This document shows, piece after piece, positions 15,618-24,186 of a stretch of DNA of 34,901 nt; within the stretch, counting starts at the first letter, position 1, and each line of letters begins with the position of its first letter. This DNA is from G001797105 sp964528155. Its GTDB lineage: Bacteria; Chloroflexota; Anaerolineae; Anaerolineales; E44-bin32. Made by a program: the position numbers and the translations under genes. The stretch covers positions 1-34,901 of the forward strand of contig CAZGRL010000035.1 in NCBI GenBank assembly GCA_964528155.1, in the 5' to 3' direction. Below the pieces are notes generated by a model. The model was given only the letters and a program-made list of their open reading frames with translations, was not told where the DNA came from and searched no databases.

Positions 15618-17947
15618 ATCAATTCCGGTGTGTGGGTCAACCGTTCCGTGCGATTGACGGGGTCGATAAGGTCATGGGGCGTGCCCGCTATGTCGGAGAT
15701 CTCCGTCTGCCGAAGATGCTCATAGCCAAAGTCCTGAGAAGCGATGTACCTCACGCCCGGATCCGAAGCCTCGACTTGGCACCGGCGCTTCGGGTCCCGG
15801 GCGTGGTGGCGGCGATCAGCGCTGACGATTTCGTCGATCACGGAAGCCTAGGGTGGCCCGTGAAAGATGCCTTCGTCTTGGCCTACCGCAAGGTCCGCTA
15901 TGTCGGTGATGCGATTGCAGTCGTGACGGCCGAGACGGAGGAAGCAGCACTCTCTGGCGTGCGCGCGATCCAGTGTGAGTTGGACGAGCTGCCCGGCTTG
16001 TTTGATATGGAACGAGCCCTGGTAGTCGACGTGCCGCTCATCCCGCTCGAGCCGCCGCTCGGCGAGGGCAATCTCGTGGCCAAGCACCTTGTCAGAAACG
16101 GTGACCCGCTTCCCGTCCTGGAGGGATGTGAAACTGTCCTGGATGAGCAGTATCACTGCGCCCATCAGGAGCACGCCTACCTGGAGACGGAAGGTGCACT
16201 GGCCATCCCGGACGACGATGGAGGGGTCACCGTCTACGCCAATGACCAGAGCCCGTTCATCAACCGTGACAACCTGGTCATGGTGCTGGGTCTGCCGGCC
16301 GATAAGGTGCGGGTCATCCAGGCCGTCGTCGGTGGTTCCTTCGGAGGCAAGGATGACATCGGTTATCAGACTTCGGCCCAGGTTGCCGCGCTGGCCCTGA
16401 AGACCGGCCGGCCGGTACGTCTGACCTTGACTCGCGAGGAGTCGCTGCTCGCCTCCTACAAGCGTGAAGCGATGCGCTACCGCGTGGTCCTCGGGGCAAA
16501 CCGCGCCGGGGAGCTGCGCGCGGCGAAGGTGGAGATCCTCGCCGATAGCGGCGCCTACGCCTCGATGACTCCGTTGGCTGCCTGGCGCGCCACTGTCCAC
16601 GCCGCCGGCGCCTACCGTTACCAAGCGGTCCACGTGGACACCCAGGTGGTCTACACCAACAATGGGTATTCGGGGGCCTTCCGGGGCTTTGGCAACACAG
16701 AATCGGTGGCAGTCATCGAGCAGGCGGTGGACGAACTGGCTGATCGCCTCGGATACGACCCGCTGGAATTCCGTCTGCAGAACTGCTTGCGGCAGGGCGA
16801 CCGCACCATGACCGGGGCGGTCATTGATCACGAGGTCGGGCTGGCGAGCTGTGTCGACTGGGTGCGCCAGCGCTCAGACTGGGACCGAAAGCGGGCGGCC
16901 TATGCAGTCCAGGGGGAAGGAGAAAGCCGTCGAGGCATCGGCGTGGCGTGTTACTTCCATGGATCCAGCCTTGGGGGCGAAGGCGCCGACTATGCCACGG
17001 CAACCCTGAAGGTCGAGGAGGATCACAGCCTGACGCTGACATCCGGGCTGACCGACTACGGACAGGGGAGCCGAACAGTGTTCACCATGATCGCGGCTGA
17101 GGCTATGGGGATTGCCCCACACCGGATCCGAATGCTGCGACCTGATACGCAAACCTCCGTGGAATCGGGTCCGACGGTCGCCTCGCGGGCCACGATCGTC
17201 GGCGGGAACGCCACGCGCATCGCTGCAGCCAAACTCGATCGGTTGCTGCGAGACTCGGCAGCAGACGCCCTGGGCTGCGAACCGACCCAGGTGGTCCGCT
17301 CCGGGGAGGAGTATGTTTCCCCCGGCGAGGACTCGCTGGATTTCGATCGGGTTGTCGATCATGCCCGCAGCATGGGGCTGGTCCTTTCAACCCAGGGCCG
17401 GTGGGAGATCCCGACAATCGAATGGGACTTCGAACATGGCACGGGCACGCCGTACTTCTGCTACGTGTTCGGCGCCCAGGTGGCCGAGGTCATCTTCGAC
17501 GTGCGCACCGGGCGAACCGAGGTGGTGGGAGTGTGGGCGGCGCACGACGGCGGCCGGATCATCTATCCACAAGGCGCGGCTGGCCAGATGTTCGGCGGCA
17601 TCGCCCAGGGCATCGGCTATGCGCTCTTGGAGGATATGCGCTTCGATCAGGGCTATTCGCTGCATACCAACCTGGATGGCTATCTGATTCCCACCGCGCT
17701 TGACATTCCACCGATTGAGATGACGTTCATCGAGACACCTTTCGCGGCGGGGCCGTTCGGCGCCAAGAACCTGGCCGAGCCGGTCATGATCGCTACAGCG
17801 CCAGCGCTCGCCAACGCACTGGCTCAGGCAAGCGGCATCAGGCATCGACGGTTGCCCTTGACCCTGGAGCAAAGGCTCCTGGGACAAGCGCCGCTCCCGC
17901 CGGGCTCGCGGCAACGCTGCCGCACGGCGCTGGGATTCAACGATTGA
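15614..17947 (+). CDS. Molybdenum hydroxylase Mo-pterin subunit (XdhA/CoxL family)
   Basis: 777-residue catalytic subunit. The N-terminal domain starts IDGVDKVMGRARYVGDLRLP; the Mo-pterin loops are VGGSFGGKDD near residue 240 and AFRGFGNTES near 356; the second half has GLTDYGQGSRTVFTMIAAE; the catalytic Glu is about 722 in GPFGAKNLAEP. CoxL's Cys active-site loop is not seen at AFRGFGNTE, so it is a hydroxylase rather than CO dehydrogenase. ATG 15614 overlaps the 2Fe-2S stop; the frame is open upstream, but that part is shadow. Substrate unknown: the deaminase immediately downstream and the hydantoinase in the same cluster point to a purine, pyrimidine or other N-heterocycle. Confidence 0.95.
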   Translation: MNQFRCVGQPFRAIDGVDKVMGRARYVGDLRLPKMLIAKVLRSDVPHARIRSLDLAPALRVPGVVAAISADDFVDHGSLGWPVKDAFVLAYRKVRYVGDAIAVVTAETEEAALSGVRAIQCELDELPGLFDMERALVVDVPLIPLEPPLGEGNLVAKHLVRNGDPLPVLEGCETVLDEQYHCAHQEHAYLETEGALAIPDDDGGVTVYANDQSPFINRDNLVMVLGLPADKVRVIQAVVGGSFGGKDDIGYQTSAQVAALALKTGRPVRLTLTREESLLASYKREAMRYRVVLGANRAGELRAAKVEILADSGAYASMTPLAAWRATVHAAGAYRYQAVHVDTQVVYTNNGYSGAFRGFGNTESVAVIEQAVDELADRLGYDPLEFRLQNCLRQGDRTMTGAVIDHEVGLASCVDWVRQRSDWDRKRAAYAVQGEGESRRGIGVACYFHGSSLGGEGADYATATLKVEEDHSLTLTSGLTDYGQGSRTVFTMIAAEAMGIAPHRIRMLRPDTQTSVESGPTVASRATIVGGNATRIAAAKLDRLLRDSAADALGCEPTQVVRSGEEYVSPGEDSLDFDRVVDHARSMGLVLSTQGRWEIPTIEWDFEHGTGTPYFCYVFGAQVAEVIFDVRTGRTEVVGVWAAHDGGRIIYPQGAAGQMFGGIAQGIGYALLEDMRFDQGYSLHTNLDGYLIPTALDIPPIEMTFIETPFAAGPFGAKNLAEPVMIATAPALANALAQASGIRHRRLPLTLEQRLLGQAPLPPGSRQRCRTALGFND

Positions 17948-19248
17948 CTCAACCTGATCTCCTGCTTATCCAAGGCGGTGCAGTTCTCACCTCAGGCGGC
18001 TGGCTGACCCCTGGCTATGTCACGGCACGGGGAGGGACGATCGAGAGCGTGGGGCAGGGCGATCCGCCGCCGGAGCTGGCTCAGGGCGCAGAACGCGTCC
18101 TGGGTGGGCTCCACCACGCCGTGCTCCCTGGAATGGTCAACGGGCACACCCATTTGAGCCAGACCTTCATGCGGGGCCTCGCAGCAGGCCGGCCTCTGCT
18201 GGCGTGGCTCAACGAAATCATCTGGCCCCTGCAAAACGCCATGACGGTCGAGGATATGCATCTGGCCGCGCGGCTAGGCCTCGTCGAGAATCTGCTCAGC
18301 GGTGTCACAACCGTGGTCGATCATCACAAGGTCTGCCCGACGCCTGAGCATACTGAGGCGGTGTGCGCGGCGGCGGAAGACATCGGCCTTCGTCTGGTGC
18401 TGGCGCGCGCTTGGGCTGATCGTGGCGGGAATGCAGAGGACCCGCAGCGCATCCTGGCCGACCTAGAACGGCTCTTCGAGACTTGGCACGGCTCGCAGCG
18501 AATAAGGATCGCCAACGGCCCCCTGGCCCCGTGGCGCTGCTCGCCGGAAATGCTGCAGCAAACGCGTTCGCTGGCGGCTCGCTTTGGTGCCCCTACGCAC
18601 ATCCATCTTTCCGAGACGGAGGCCGAGGTCCGCAAGACGCTGGGTGAGGAGGGGCAGTGGCCGGTCGCGTGGCTGGACAAGCTGAATGTCTTGGGTGAGG
18701 ACACTCAGGTCGTCCATGGCGTGTGGCTCGATCCCGATGAGATCGATACGCTGGCCGCGCGAGGGGTCCTGCTGGTTCACTGTCCGGTCAGCAACGCCGT
18801 TCTTGGGTCGGGGATCGCGCCTTTGGCCAGTCTGTCGAAGGCCGGCATCCGGTTGCGGCTAGGAAGCGATGGGCCGGCAAGCAACGACTCGCAGGATCTG
18901 TTTGAAGCCATGAAGGCAGCCTTGTACCTGGCCAGGGCGGCAGCGCGCGACCCGATGCAGTTATCTCCGGCAGACGTGCTGTCGTGGGCGACCGATGGCC
19001 GGGTGCTGGCAGCCGGGGCGGAGGCAGATGTGATCCTGGTCGACTTGGCCACTCCCCGCGCCGCTCCGGTCCATGACCCGACCTCGGCCTTGGTGTTATC
19101 AGCCTGCGCTGCCGATGTCGATACGGTCATCGTCGACGGCGAAGTGCTGATGGAGAATCGCCAGCCTAGGGGTCTGGATCTAGGTCGGCTTCTCGACGAC
19201 TGCCGCCTGGCGGCCGTCGCATTGCGCCGTCGCGCCGGTTTGGATTAG
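17944..19248 (+). CDS. Amidohydrolase/deaminase (TrzA-AtzA / SsnA / 8-oxoguanine deaminase superfamily)
   Basis: 434-residue mononuclear-metal deaminase. Ligands are His68 and His70 (NGHTHLSQ), His221 (HIHLSETEAEV with Glu224) and Asp309 (LGSDGPASND). The strand-6 His258 is in VVHGVWLD. TTG start at 17944 overlaps the stop of the Mo subunit by three bases, so translation is coupled. Homologues deaminate aminopurines, triazines or S-adenosylhomocysteine. Near the C-terminus, SWATDGRVLAAGAEADV lacks about 11 residues compared with the family pattern 'ATxGGAxALGLxxxIGxLxxGxxAD', so a normally conserved helix-turn is shortened. Product likely an oxo-heterocycle, the natural input or output of the adjacent hydroxylase. 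Last gene of the plus-strand cluster. Confidence 0.9.
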   Translation: MTQPDLLLIQGGAVLTSGGWLTPGYVTARGGTIESVGQGDPPPELAQGAERVLGGLHHAVLPGMVNGHTHLSQTFMRGLAAGRPLLAWLNEIIWPLQNAMTVEDMHLAARLGLVENLLSGVTTVVDHHKVCPTPEHTEAVCAAAEDIGLRLVLARAWADRGGNAEDPQRILADLERLFETWHGSQRIRIANGPLAPWRCSPEMLQQTRSLAARFGAPTHIHLSETEAEVRKTLGEEGQWPVAWLDKLNVLGEDTQVVHGVWLDPDEIDTLAARGVLLVHCPVSNAVLGSGIAPLASLSKAGIRLRLGSDGPASNDSQDLFEAMKAALYLARAAARDPMQLSPADVLSWATDGRVLAAGAEADVILVDLATPRAAPVHDPTSALVLSACAADVDTVIVDGEVLMENRQPRGLDLGRLLDDCRLAAVALRRRAGLD

Positions 19249-19760
19249 AAGCAAGGCACGCAGAACGAGCAAAGGGTCTTGAGCCTGCTCTTGCACACCG
19301 ACAGGCGGGTCGAGTCACATCATTTGAGCAGATGATCAATGACCCTACTGCGAGAAAACAGCCTGGGTAGCCCGCTGTTGATGATGGCATCGGGTTCTAA
19401 GGCCGAGGATTGCAGAACGAGGTTCCGGTCTCCGGCAAGCTCGTCGGTCCTAGACCCTACCGCTGGCGGATGAAATCAGGGTGGGGCGGCGTCCGGGATT
19501 GGTCGTCTACCTCCACCATACCCCGCATTGCTCCTCAGCCGTGAGTTTCGGCGCATCGTTCAACTTGTCAACGACGCGCAGATTCCCCGTGCACACTGAT
19601 GCATTCTTCAGGAGGACATGACCTTAGAGAGAAGCACTGGCAGGAGGGGCGACCGGCGATGAATTGGGAGGCTTAGGCAGAAGGGAGGCAATGGCCACGA
19701 ACAGGAGCGTAGTCTAGTTCGTTTCGGCAGCCTTCCAAGCCTCCTAGGGGAGGCGCGGAT
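19249..19760. other. Convergent intergenic region
   Basis: About 510 bases between the deaminase (plus) and the QueT-family gene (minus). No credible gene. A short hairpin GCCTCC-TAGG-GGAGGC (19739-19754) sits just past the QueT-family stop and may weakly terminate it; no T-tract. Confidence 0.45.
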
Positions 19761-20255
19761 CTAGTCCAGGATCTTCGATCCGCGAGCTTTCAAGATGCGT
19801 GCAATCTCGAATATGATTGGGATTCCTCCCAGCAGGATCACCAATTCACTCAGCGCAACCGTCCCAGCCAGGAACCAGAATCCTCCAAGCCCAAGAACAT
19901 AGAGCATCAGCCCGACCGCAGCACCCGTCGTCATCGCGTAAATGGTCATGGGAACAGCGGGCCAGCGGTCGCGCATGAACTTGTAGACGCCCCAAGCACA
20001 GAAGCCGCCTGCAATGTCCGTCACTGGCATCCAGATCAGTTCCCAGGGACCGACAAAGGGGCTGACAAGGTTGGCGAAGAAGGTACCTATTCCAATCCCC
20101 AGGGCAACATAGGGGTCAAACAAGACAAATACCTTGAGGACCTCACTCACCCTGAACTGAATGGGGCCGTAACTGATCGGCGCGATGGCAATCGTGAGCA
20201 CCGCATACAACGAACCAAAAGTCGCAATCTTCACGACTCTAATGGTAGTCAACAT
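19761..20255 (-). CDS. queT: QueT-family membrane protein (ECF-type transporter S component)
   Basis: 164-residue integral membrane protein with about five helices (near 8-27, 44-64, 72-90, 97-121 and 125-155). The segment ISYGPIQFRVSEVLKVFVLF (27-46) is the hallmark of the QueT family, whose founding members are substrate-binding subunits for uptake of queuosine precursors. Here no preQ1 riboswitch is visible upstream and no tgt/que gene is nearby. It lies with purine-type genes, so it may take up a related 7-deazapurine or other N-heterocycle; that is inference. ATG start; no strong ribosome site. The ECF energising module must be encoded elsewhere. Confidence 0.8.
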   Translation of the reverse strand: MLTTIRVVKIATFGSLYAVLTIAIAPISYGPIQFRVSEVLKVFVLFDPYVALGIGIGTFFANLVSPFVGPWELIWMPVTDIAGGFCAWGVYKFMRDRWPAVPMTIYAMTTGAAVGLMLYVLGLGGFWFLAGTVALSELVILLGGIPIIFEIARILKARGSKILD

Positions 20256-20708
20256 CGGCGTCCGTTGGCAGGCAAGCTGATCACTCCACGGCCAATGCCT
20301 TCATCCGTCCGTATGCCTTAGGATCTCGAGTTGCGCAAGACGGCATCCCTGGGTTCGAATGCATCTCGACCACGGCTGCGACGGGGTCTCGGCTGGTCTC
20401 GGCTGGGAAATGCTGGTACGAGTGGTTGAGGTTCTCAGCTTCGGTGTCCGATGTTCTCAACACGAAGGTTAGGCTCTATTCTTGGGCCAGAAAGCCGACG
20501 AGACCACACTACATCGCGGCGCATGCTGCCGAAGCATCAGCGTGACTTCAGTTGCCGCGATAGCCGGGGGTTAAGAATTGGGACTGGACCGGCCGAATGG
20601 TCGCGGACTGATGTGGGGCCCTCCCCCGATGTCGACTGAAACCGAACATGTGCTGACATTGCTTCATCTTGTTGGTGCGGCAAGGCGCTGCCCAAGAGGA
20701 TCCGGCCG
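20256..20708. other. Gap without a supported gene
   Basis: About 450 bases between the QueT-family gene and the YgeW-type gene. A 60-codon minus-strand GTG frame (20281-20463) has no recognisable domain or ribosome site, and I do not call it. Confidence 0.4.
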
Positions 20709-21770
20709 TCAGCCCATGAGCAGGCTCATAACGGCCTTCTCAACGTGGAGACGGTTTTCGGCTTGGTCGAAAACAGCCGACGTCCAGCCCGGTCCACTTG
20801 TCTTGTCCATCACAGCGTCGCTTACTTCGTACCCCCGGTCCGCCGGCAGGCAATGCATATAGATGGCGTTGGCGTCGGCCAGGGCCATGGTGTCTTCCGT
20901 GCACATCCAACCCTTGTACTGGTCAAAGGTCTCCTGTGCTCTTGCGGCGTTTGACTCGCCCACCGGCGGCTTGAACATCGGTGTGGCAGTCCAGGCCTTG
21001 GGATAGACCACGTTCGCCCCTTCCATGGAGGCCTCGAAGTCGTTGCTCACTCGAAAGGATCCCCCGGCGGCGTCAGCGTAGGCCTGGCACTGAGATAGGA
21101 TGTCTGGGTCTAGCTCCATGCCTGGCGGGTGTGCCAGCGTGACGTCCATCCCCAACATACTGGCGTACAGGATGGCTGACTGGGGGACTGCCCTGGGTTT
21201 GTGCACGCTGGGGGAATAGGCCCAAGACATGACAAACTTCACGCCGGAGAATCCTCCGAACCTCTCCTTCACCGTCAACACATCGGCCAAGCCCTGAAAA
21301 GGATGGTAGATGTCATCTTCCATGTTTAGCACTGGGATTTCCGACCATCGCGCAAACTCCTGCAGCATGGCGTGCGCCCCTCCATATTCCCACTCGACGG
21401 GATCGCCGTAACACCGAATGGCAATAGCATCCCCCATGCGGGCGAGAACGCGCGCCACGTCGGAGATACGTTCCGTAGTGTAGGCCACTTCCTTGCCTTC
21501 CATGGCCGGAGTATAGATCTTGGAGGGGTCCAAATAGTGGGCATGGCCTCCCAACTGGGTCATGGCAGCTTCGAAGGAATTGCGCGTCCGCAGTGACTGG
21601 TTGTAGAAGATCATGAAGAGGGTCTTACTGCGAAGCAGTTGATCGTGAAAACGGCCCATGGCGCGGTCACGCTTCAGTTCAAGCGCTACATCCAGGATCG
21701 TCTCGACCTCGTCACGCGTCCAATCCGTCTCTGCCAAGAAATCGCGTCCTCGCAAACCGGCGGTCCTCAT
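20709..21770 (-). CDS. ygeW: YgeW-type knotted carbamoyltransferase
   Basis: 353-residue member of the aspartate/ornithine carbamoyltransferase family. The carbamoyl-phosphate site reads YNQSLRTRNSFE (57-67) instead of 'STRTR', as in the knotted YgeW/N-acetylornithine group. HPFQGLADVLTV (156-167) and MHCLPADRGYEVSD (305-318) complete the active site. YgeW belongs to the anaerobic purine/uric-acid cluster; its acceptor or donor has been hard to pin down, with a phosphorolytic or ureido substrate likely. Strong AGGAGAGGAG lies just before ATG. It starts 30 bases after the SsnA-like gene, on the same strand, so they form an operon. Ordinary argF is unlikely because of the SLRTR and HPFQ signatures. 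Confidence 0.87.
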   Translation of the reverse strand: MRTAGLRGRDFLAETDWTRDEVETILDVALELKRDRAMGRFHDQLLRSKTLFMIFYNQSLRTRNSFEAAMTQLGGHAHYLDPSKIYTPAMEGKEVAYTTERISDVARVLARMGDAIAIRCYGDPVEWEYGGAHAMLQEFARWSEIPVLNMEDDIYHPFQGLADVLTVKERFGGFSGVKFVMSWAYSPSVHKPRAVPQSAILYASMLGMDVTLAHPPGMELDPDILSQCQAYADAAGGSFRVSNDFEASMEGANVVYPKAWTATPMFKPPVGESNAARAQETFDQYKGWMCTEDTMALADANAIYMHCLPADRGYEVSDAVMDKTSGPGWTSAVFDQAENRLHVEKAVMSLLMG

Positions 21771-21800
21771 GATTCTCCTCTCCTTGAGAGCGTGCTGGCT

Positions 21801-23168
21801 TCAGTCATCCTCGTCTTCGCTCCAGTCCCCTTTGATTCCGGATGTGCTCTCCCTCATCCATAGCTTGCGTGACGCCTGGCGCGTACGCGCACGAAGTGCA
21901 GCCCGGTCGCAATCAAGCACTTCGCCATCCCGTACCCGAGGCTGCCCATCGACGAATACGGCCTTGACGTTGCTACTGCTGCAGTTGAGCATGACTTGCT
22001 CGTATAGGTTCTGATTCGTCAGGGGCGTCGGCAGGTCGGCGTCGATGAGGACGAGATCGGCTTTCCAGCCAGGCTCCACACGGCCGATCTTCTCCAAGCC
22101 AAGCGCGTGGGCGCCCCCTTCCGTGGCGAGATACCAGACAAGGTCGGCCGGCATGACTTGAGGGTCCGTGTGATGCGCCTTGTGAATGAGGAATGCGCCT
22201 CGCATGACCTCGAAGAAGTCGTCGATGTAGCCATCACTGCCAAGCCCGATTGTGACGCCGGCATCCGAGAGTTGGGGGATTGGTGCAATGCCGCCGCCCA
22301 CCTCGCAGTTGGATAGTGGCATATGGGTTACTCGAATCCCTTTGTCGGCGATGAGGGCGATCTCGCTCTCGTCTATTTGGACGCACTGGGAGGCGATAAG
22401 ATGAGGGCCCGTTACACCCAGGCTGTCATAGTAGTGCAGGGTCCGCTTCGCGAAATGGCTCATGGTGTATCGGGGCTCGTAGGTGCCCTCGGCACAGTGG
22501 AAATGGACGGGCACTCCGAGGTCGAGGGCCAGCTCCACTGCCTGCTTTATGAAGTCGGCTGAGCAGGTGAACGTGGTGTGGAAGCACATCAAGCCGGATA
22601 CCAGGCCGGGGTTGCGTTCGCACGCACGGATGAAGTCCGCGTTCTCCCGCAACCCTAGCTGGCCGTTCTCTTTGCTGACTCGTTCCGTCGCTTCGAAGGA
22701 CAGGACAGCTCGGATTCCGTGTTTCCGAACCACATCTGCCTGCACTTCGAGAACGCCGGGTAGGGCTCTTGGTGCCTCGGTGCAATCGTAGAAAGTTGTC
22801 ACCCCACTGGCCAGCATGTCTGCGCAGCGCAGATCAGAGGCGGAGCGGATCATGTCGTGGTCGATTCGGTCTTCTACATCTGGCCACCAGAAATTCCTAA
22901 GAAAGGACCAGAAATCCGAAGGAGGGGATGTCAGGGGAATGCCGTGAGACAGCACACCGTAGAGGTGGGAGTGGGCGTTGACAAACCCAGGGGAAAGGAC
23001 CTGATCGGCCGCTTCCCAAATCTCCGCGTCGGGAAAACGCGCTCGGAGATCGTCGTTGGGGGCAACTTCGGAAATGCAATCTCCCTCGACCCGGACGCCC
23101 CATTCCCTCCTGGGTGTTTTTCGAGCATCCTCAATCAACCACCCTGGCAGGATCAGGAACCCTGACAT
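21801..23168 (-). CDS. ssnA: SsnA-like amidohydrolase with Gln in place of the strand-6 His
   Basis: 455-residue amidohydrolase resembling SsnA of the purine cluster. Metal ligands are His66 and His68 (NAHSHLYGVLSHGI), His224 (PVHFHCAEG) and Asp311 (GLGSDGYIDDFFEVMR). The FWSFLRNFWWP segment after the HxH motif and the SDGY...FFE motif match SsnA. At strand 6 the family has 'AHGL/AHCVxL', but here it is LIASQCVQIDESEI: Gln261 replaces the His that normally helps orient substrate and water. ATG 23168 is chosen because GAGGAGG lies six bases before it. An upstream in-frame start (23231) is less likely. Upstream partner of ygeW. The reaction is probably hydrolytic deamination or ring opening of a purine-type ureide, but the substitution may change it. 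Confidence 0.85.
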   Translation of the reverse strand: MSGFLILPGWLIEDARKTPRREWGVRVEGDCISEVAPNDDLRARFPDAEIWEAADQVLSPGFVNAHSHLYGVLSHGIPLTSPPSDFWSFLRNFWWPDVEDRIDHDMIRSASDLRCADMLASGVTTFYDCTEAPRALPGVLEVQADVVRKHGIRAVLSFEATERVSKENGQLGLRENADFIRACERNPGLVSGLMCFHTTFTCSADFIKQAVELALDLGVPVHFHCAEGTYEPRYTMSHFAKRTLHYYDSLGVTGPHLIASQCVQIDESEIALIADKGIRVTHMPLSNCEVGGGIAPIPQLSDAGVTIGLGSDGYIDDFFEVMRGAFLIHKAHHTDPQVMPADLVWYLATEGGAHALGLEKIGRVEPGWKADLVLIDADLPTPLTNQNLYEQVMLNCSSSNVKAVFVDGQPRVRDGEVLDCDRAALRARTRQASRKLWMRESTSGIKGDWSEDEDD

Positions 23169-23372
23169 ACGGGCCTCCTCATATGTCCCCTCGGCGTCTC
23201 CTACTTGCTCACCGGTCAAGTCCCGTCTCATGGTGGCCGGTCTCTCCTCCCGATTGCCATATCAGGACGGCGGTCCCTTCAGGCCCGATGAAGGGTCGAC
23301 CACATGTTGCAAGCTCGAACTTCGCGTTCTCGTCGGATGCGACCTTCACAAGTCGCACCCAGGGCCTGGCGG

Positions 23373-23930
23373 TCAAAAGGCCGGGGGAGTGATCACAGAA
23401 ATCCAGCTGGTCTCTTCGGAGACTTCTTGGGTCGACAACGACTTCAGCTGATGCCCTTCAAAACATATGCTGTCTCCCGCATGAAGCGTGTAGACCCCGG
23501 CGTCCAAGCCAACTGTCAGGACGCCCGTCAGCACAAAGATCAGCTCCTCTGTCGGCTTTCGCAAGCGTCGGGCGAAGTTCTCGGATCTCCCGTGAACCTT
23601 CCCGATGAAGACCTGGAGTTGGTGAGAAAGATCGGATGTAAGCAGCTCATACGTGAGGTTTGAGTTGGGCAGGCTCAATTTGGCCCGCTCCCTGGCCCTA
23701 ACCACCGGGTCGTGCTCGTGGTACTCTCGCAGGAAATGCAGGACGCTCACTTCCAGTGCTTCGGAAATCCGTCGAAGCGAGTCAATTGATGTATTCGCCT
23801 CTCCGCGCTCCACCTGGCTCAGAAACGATGCAGTCAGGTTCGTTCTTGCAGCCAAATCTCGCAGGCTGTATCCAAGCGCCAGACGTCGTTCTCGCATCCT
23901 AGCACCAATCGCGTTTTCCTCATTTGTCAT
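23373..23930 (-). CDS. XRE-family transcriptional regulator with C-terminal cupin domain
   Basis: 185 residues. A helix-turn-helix occupies about 8-63 (RERRLALGYSLRDLAARTNL and SFLSQVERGEANTSIDSL). A cupin effector domain lies at about 105-180 (TEELIFVLTGVLTVGLDAGV...HAGDSICFEGHQL). GAAGGA precedes ATG. Such HTH-cupin proteins sense small metabolites and control neighbouring catabolic genes. The surrounding genes (SsnA-like, YgeW-type, UbiD) are probable targets, and the palindromic site at 4889-4907 is an untested candidate. No DNA operator near its own start is obvious. Confidence 0.9.
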   Translation of the reverse strand: MTNEENAIGARMRERRLALGYSLRDLAARTNLTASFLSQVERGEANTSIDSLRRISEALEVSVLHFLREYHEHDPVVRARERAKLSLPNSNLTYELLTSDLSHQLQVFIGKVHGRSENFARRLRKPTEELIFVLTGVLTVGLDAGVYTLHAGDSICFEGHQLKSLSTQEVSEETSWISVITPPAF

Positions 23931-24186
23931 CGGTGTATCCTTCGGAGCCTGCTAGCATATGCTCTCTCCTGAGCGATCCCGCAAGTTGGTGGACACTGAA
24001 CGGGTTTCGTCTCATAGTGTAGCTCAGCCGCGCTACAGCTCGCTTCTCGCTGGCCGTGCCCGGGTTGAAGAATGAGTTCGATGAGATCTGCGCCGCCTTT
24101 CCATGCATCCGCACGCGGTACCTCCAAGCTTCGTCCATGTCACTCAAGACTGGGAAGATGTGACAGGGATCCCCCAAATCTCGCGT

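Noticed and set aside
15848..16831. 327-codon antisense frame in the Mo subunit gene.
   Set aside because: Shadow of strong codon bias in the true gene; no ribosome site or domain.
19620..19665. Tiny ORF (MTLERSTGRRGDRR) with an AGGAGG just before ATG.
   Set aside because: Only 14 codons, spacing too short, no terminator or conservation visible.
20335..20365. GGGTTCGAATGC resembles a tRNA T-loop.
   Set aside because: No acceptor stem, anticodon arm or D-arm can be paired around it.
20281..20463. 60-codon minus-strand frame upstream of the QueT-family gene.
   Set aside because: GTG start without ribosome site, unusual composition, and no family.
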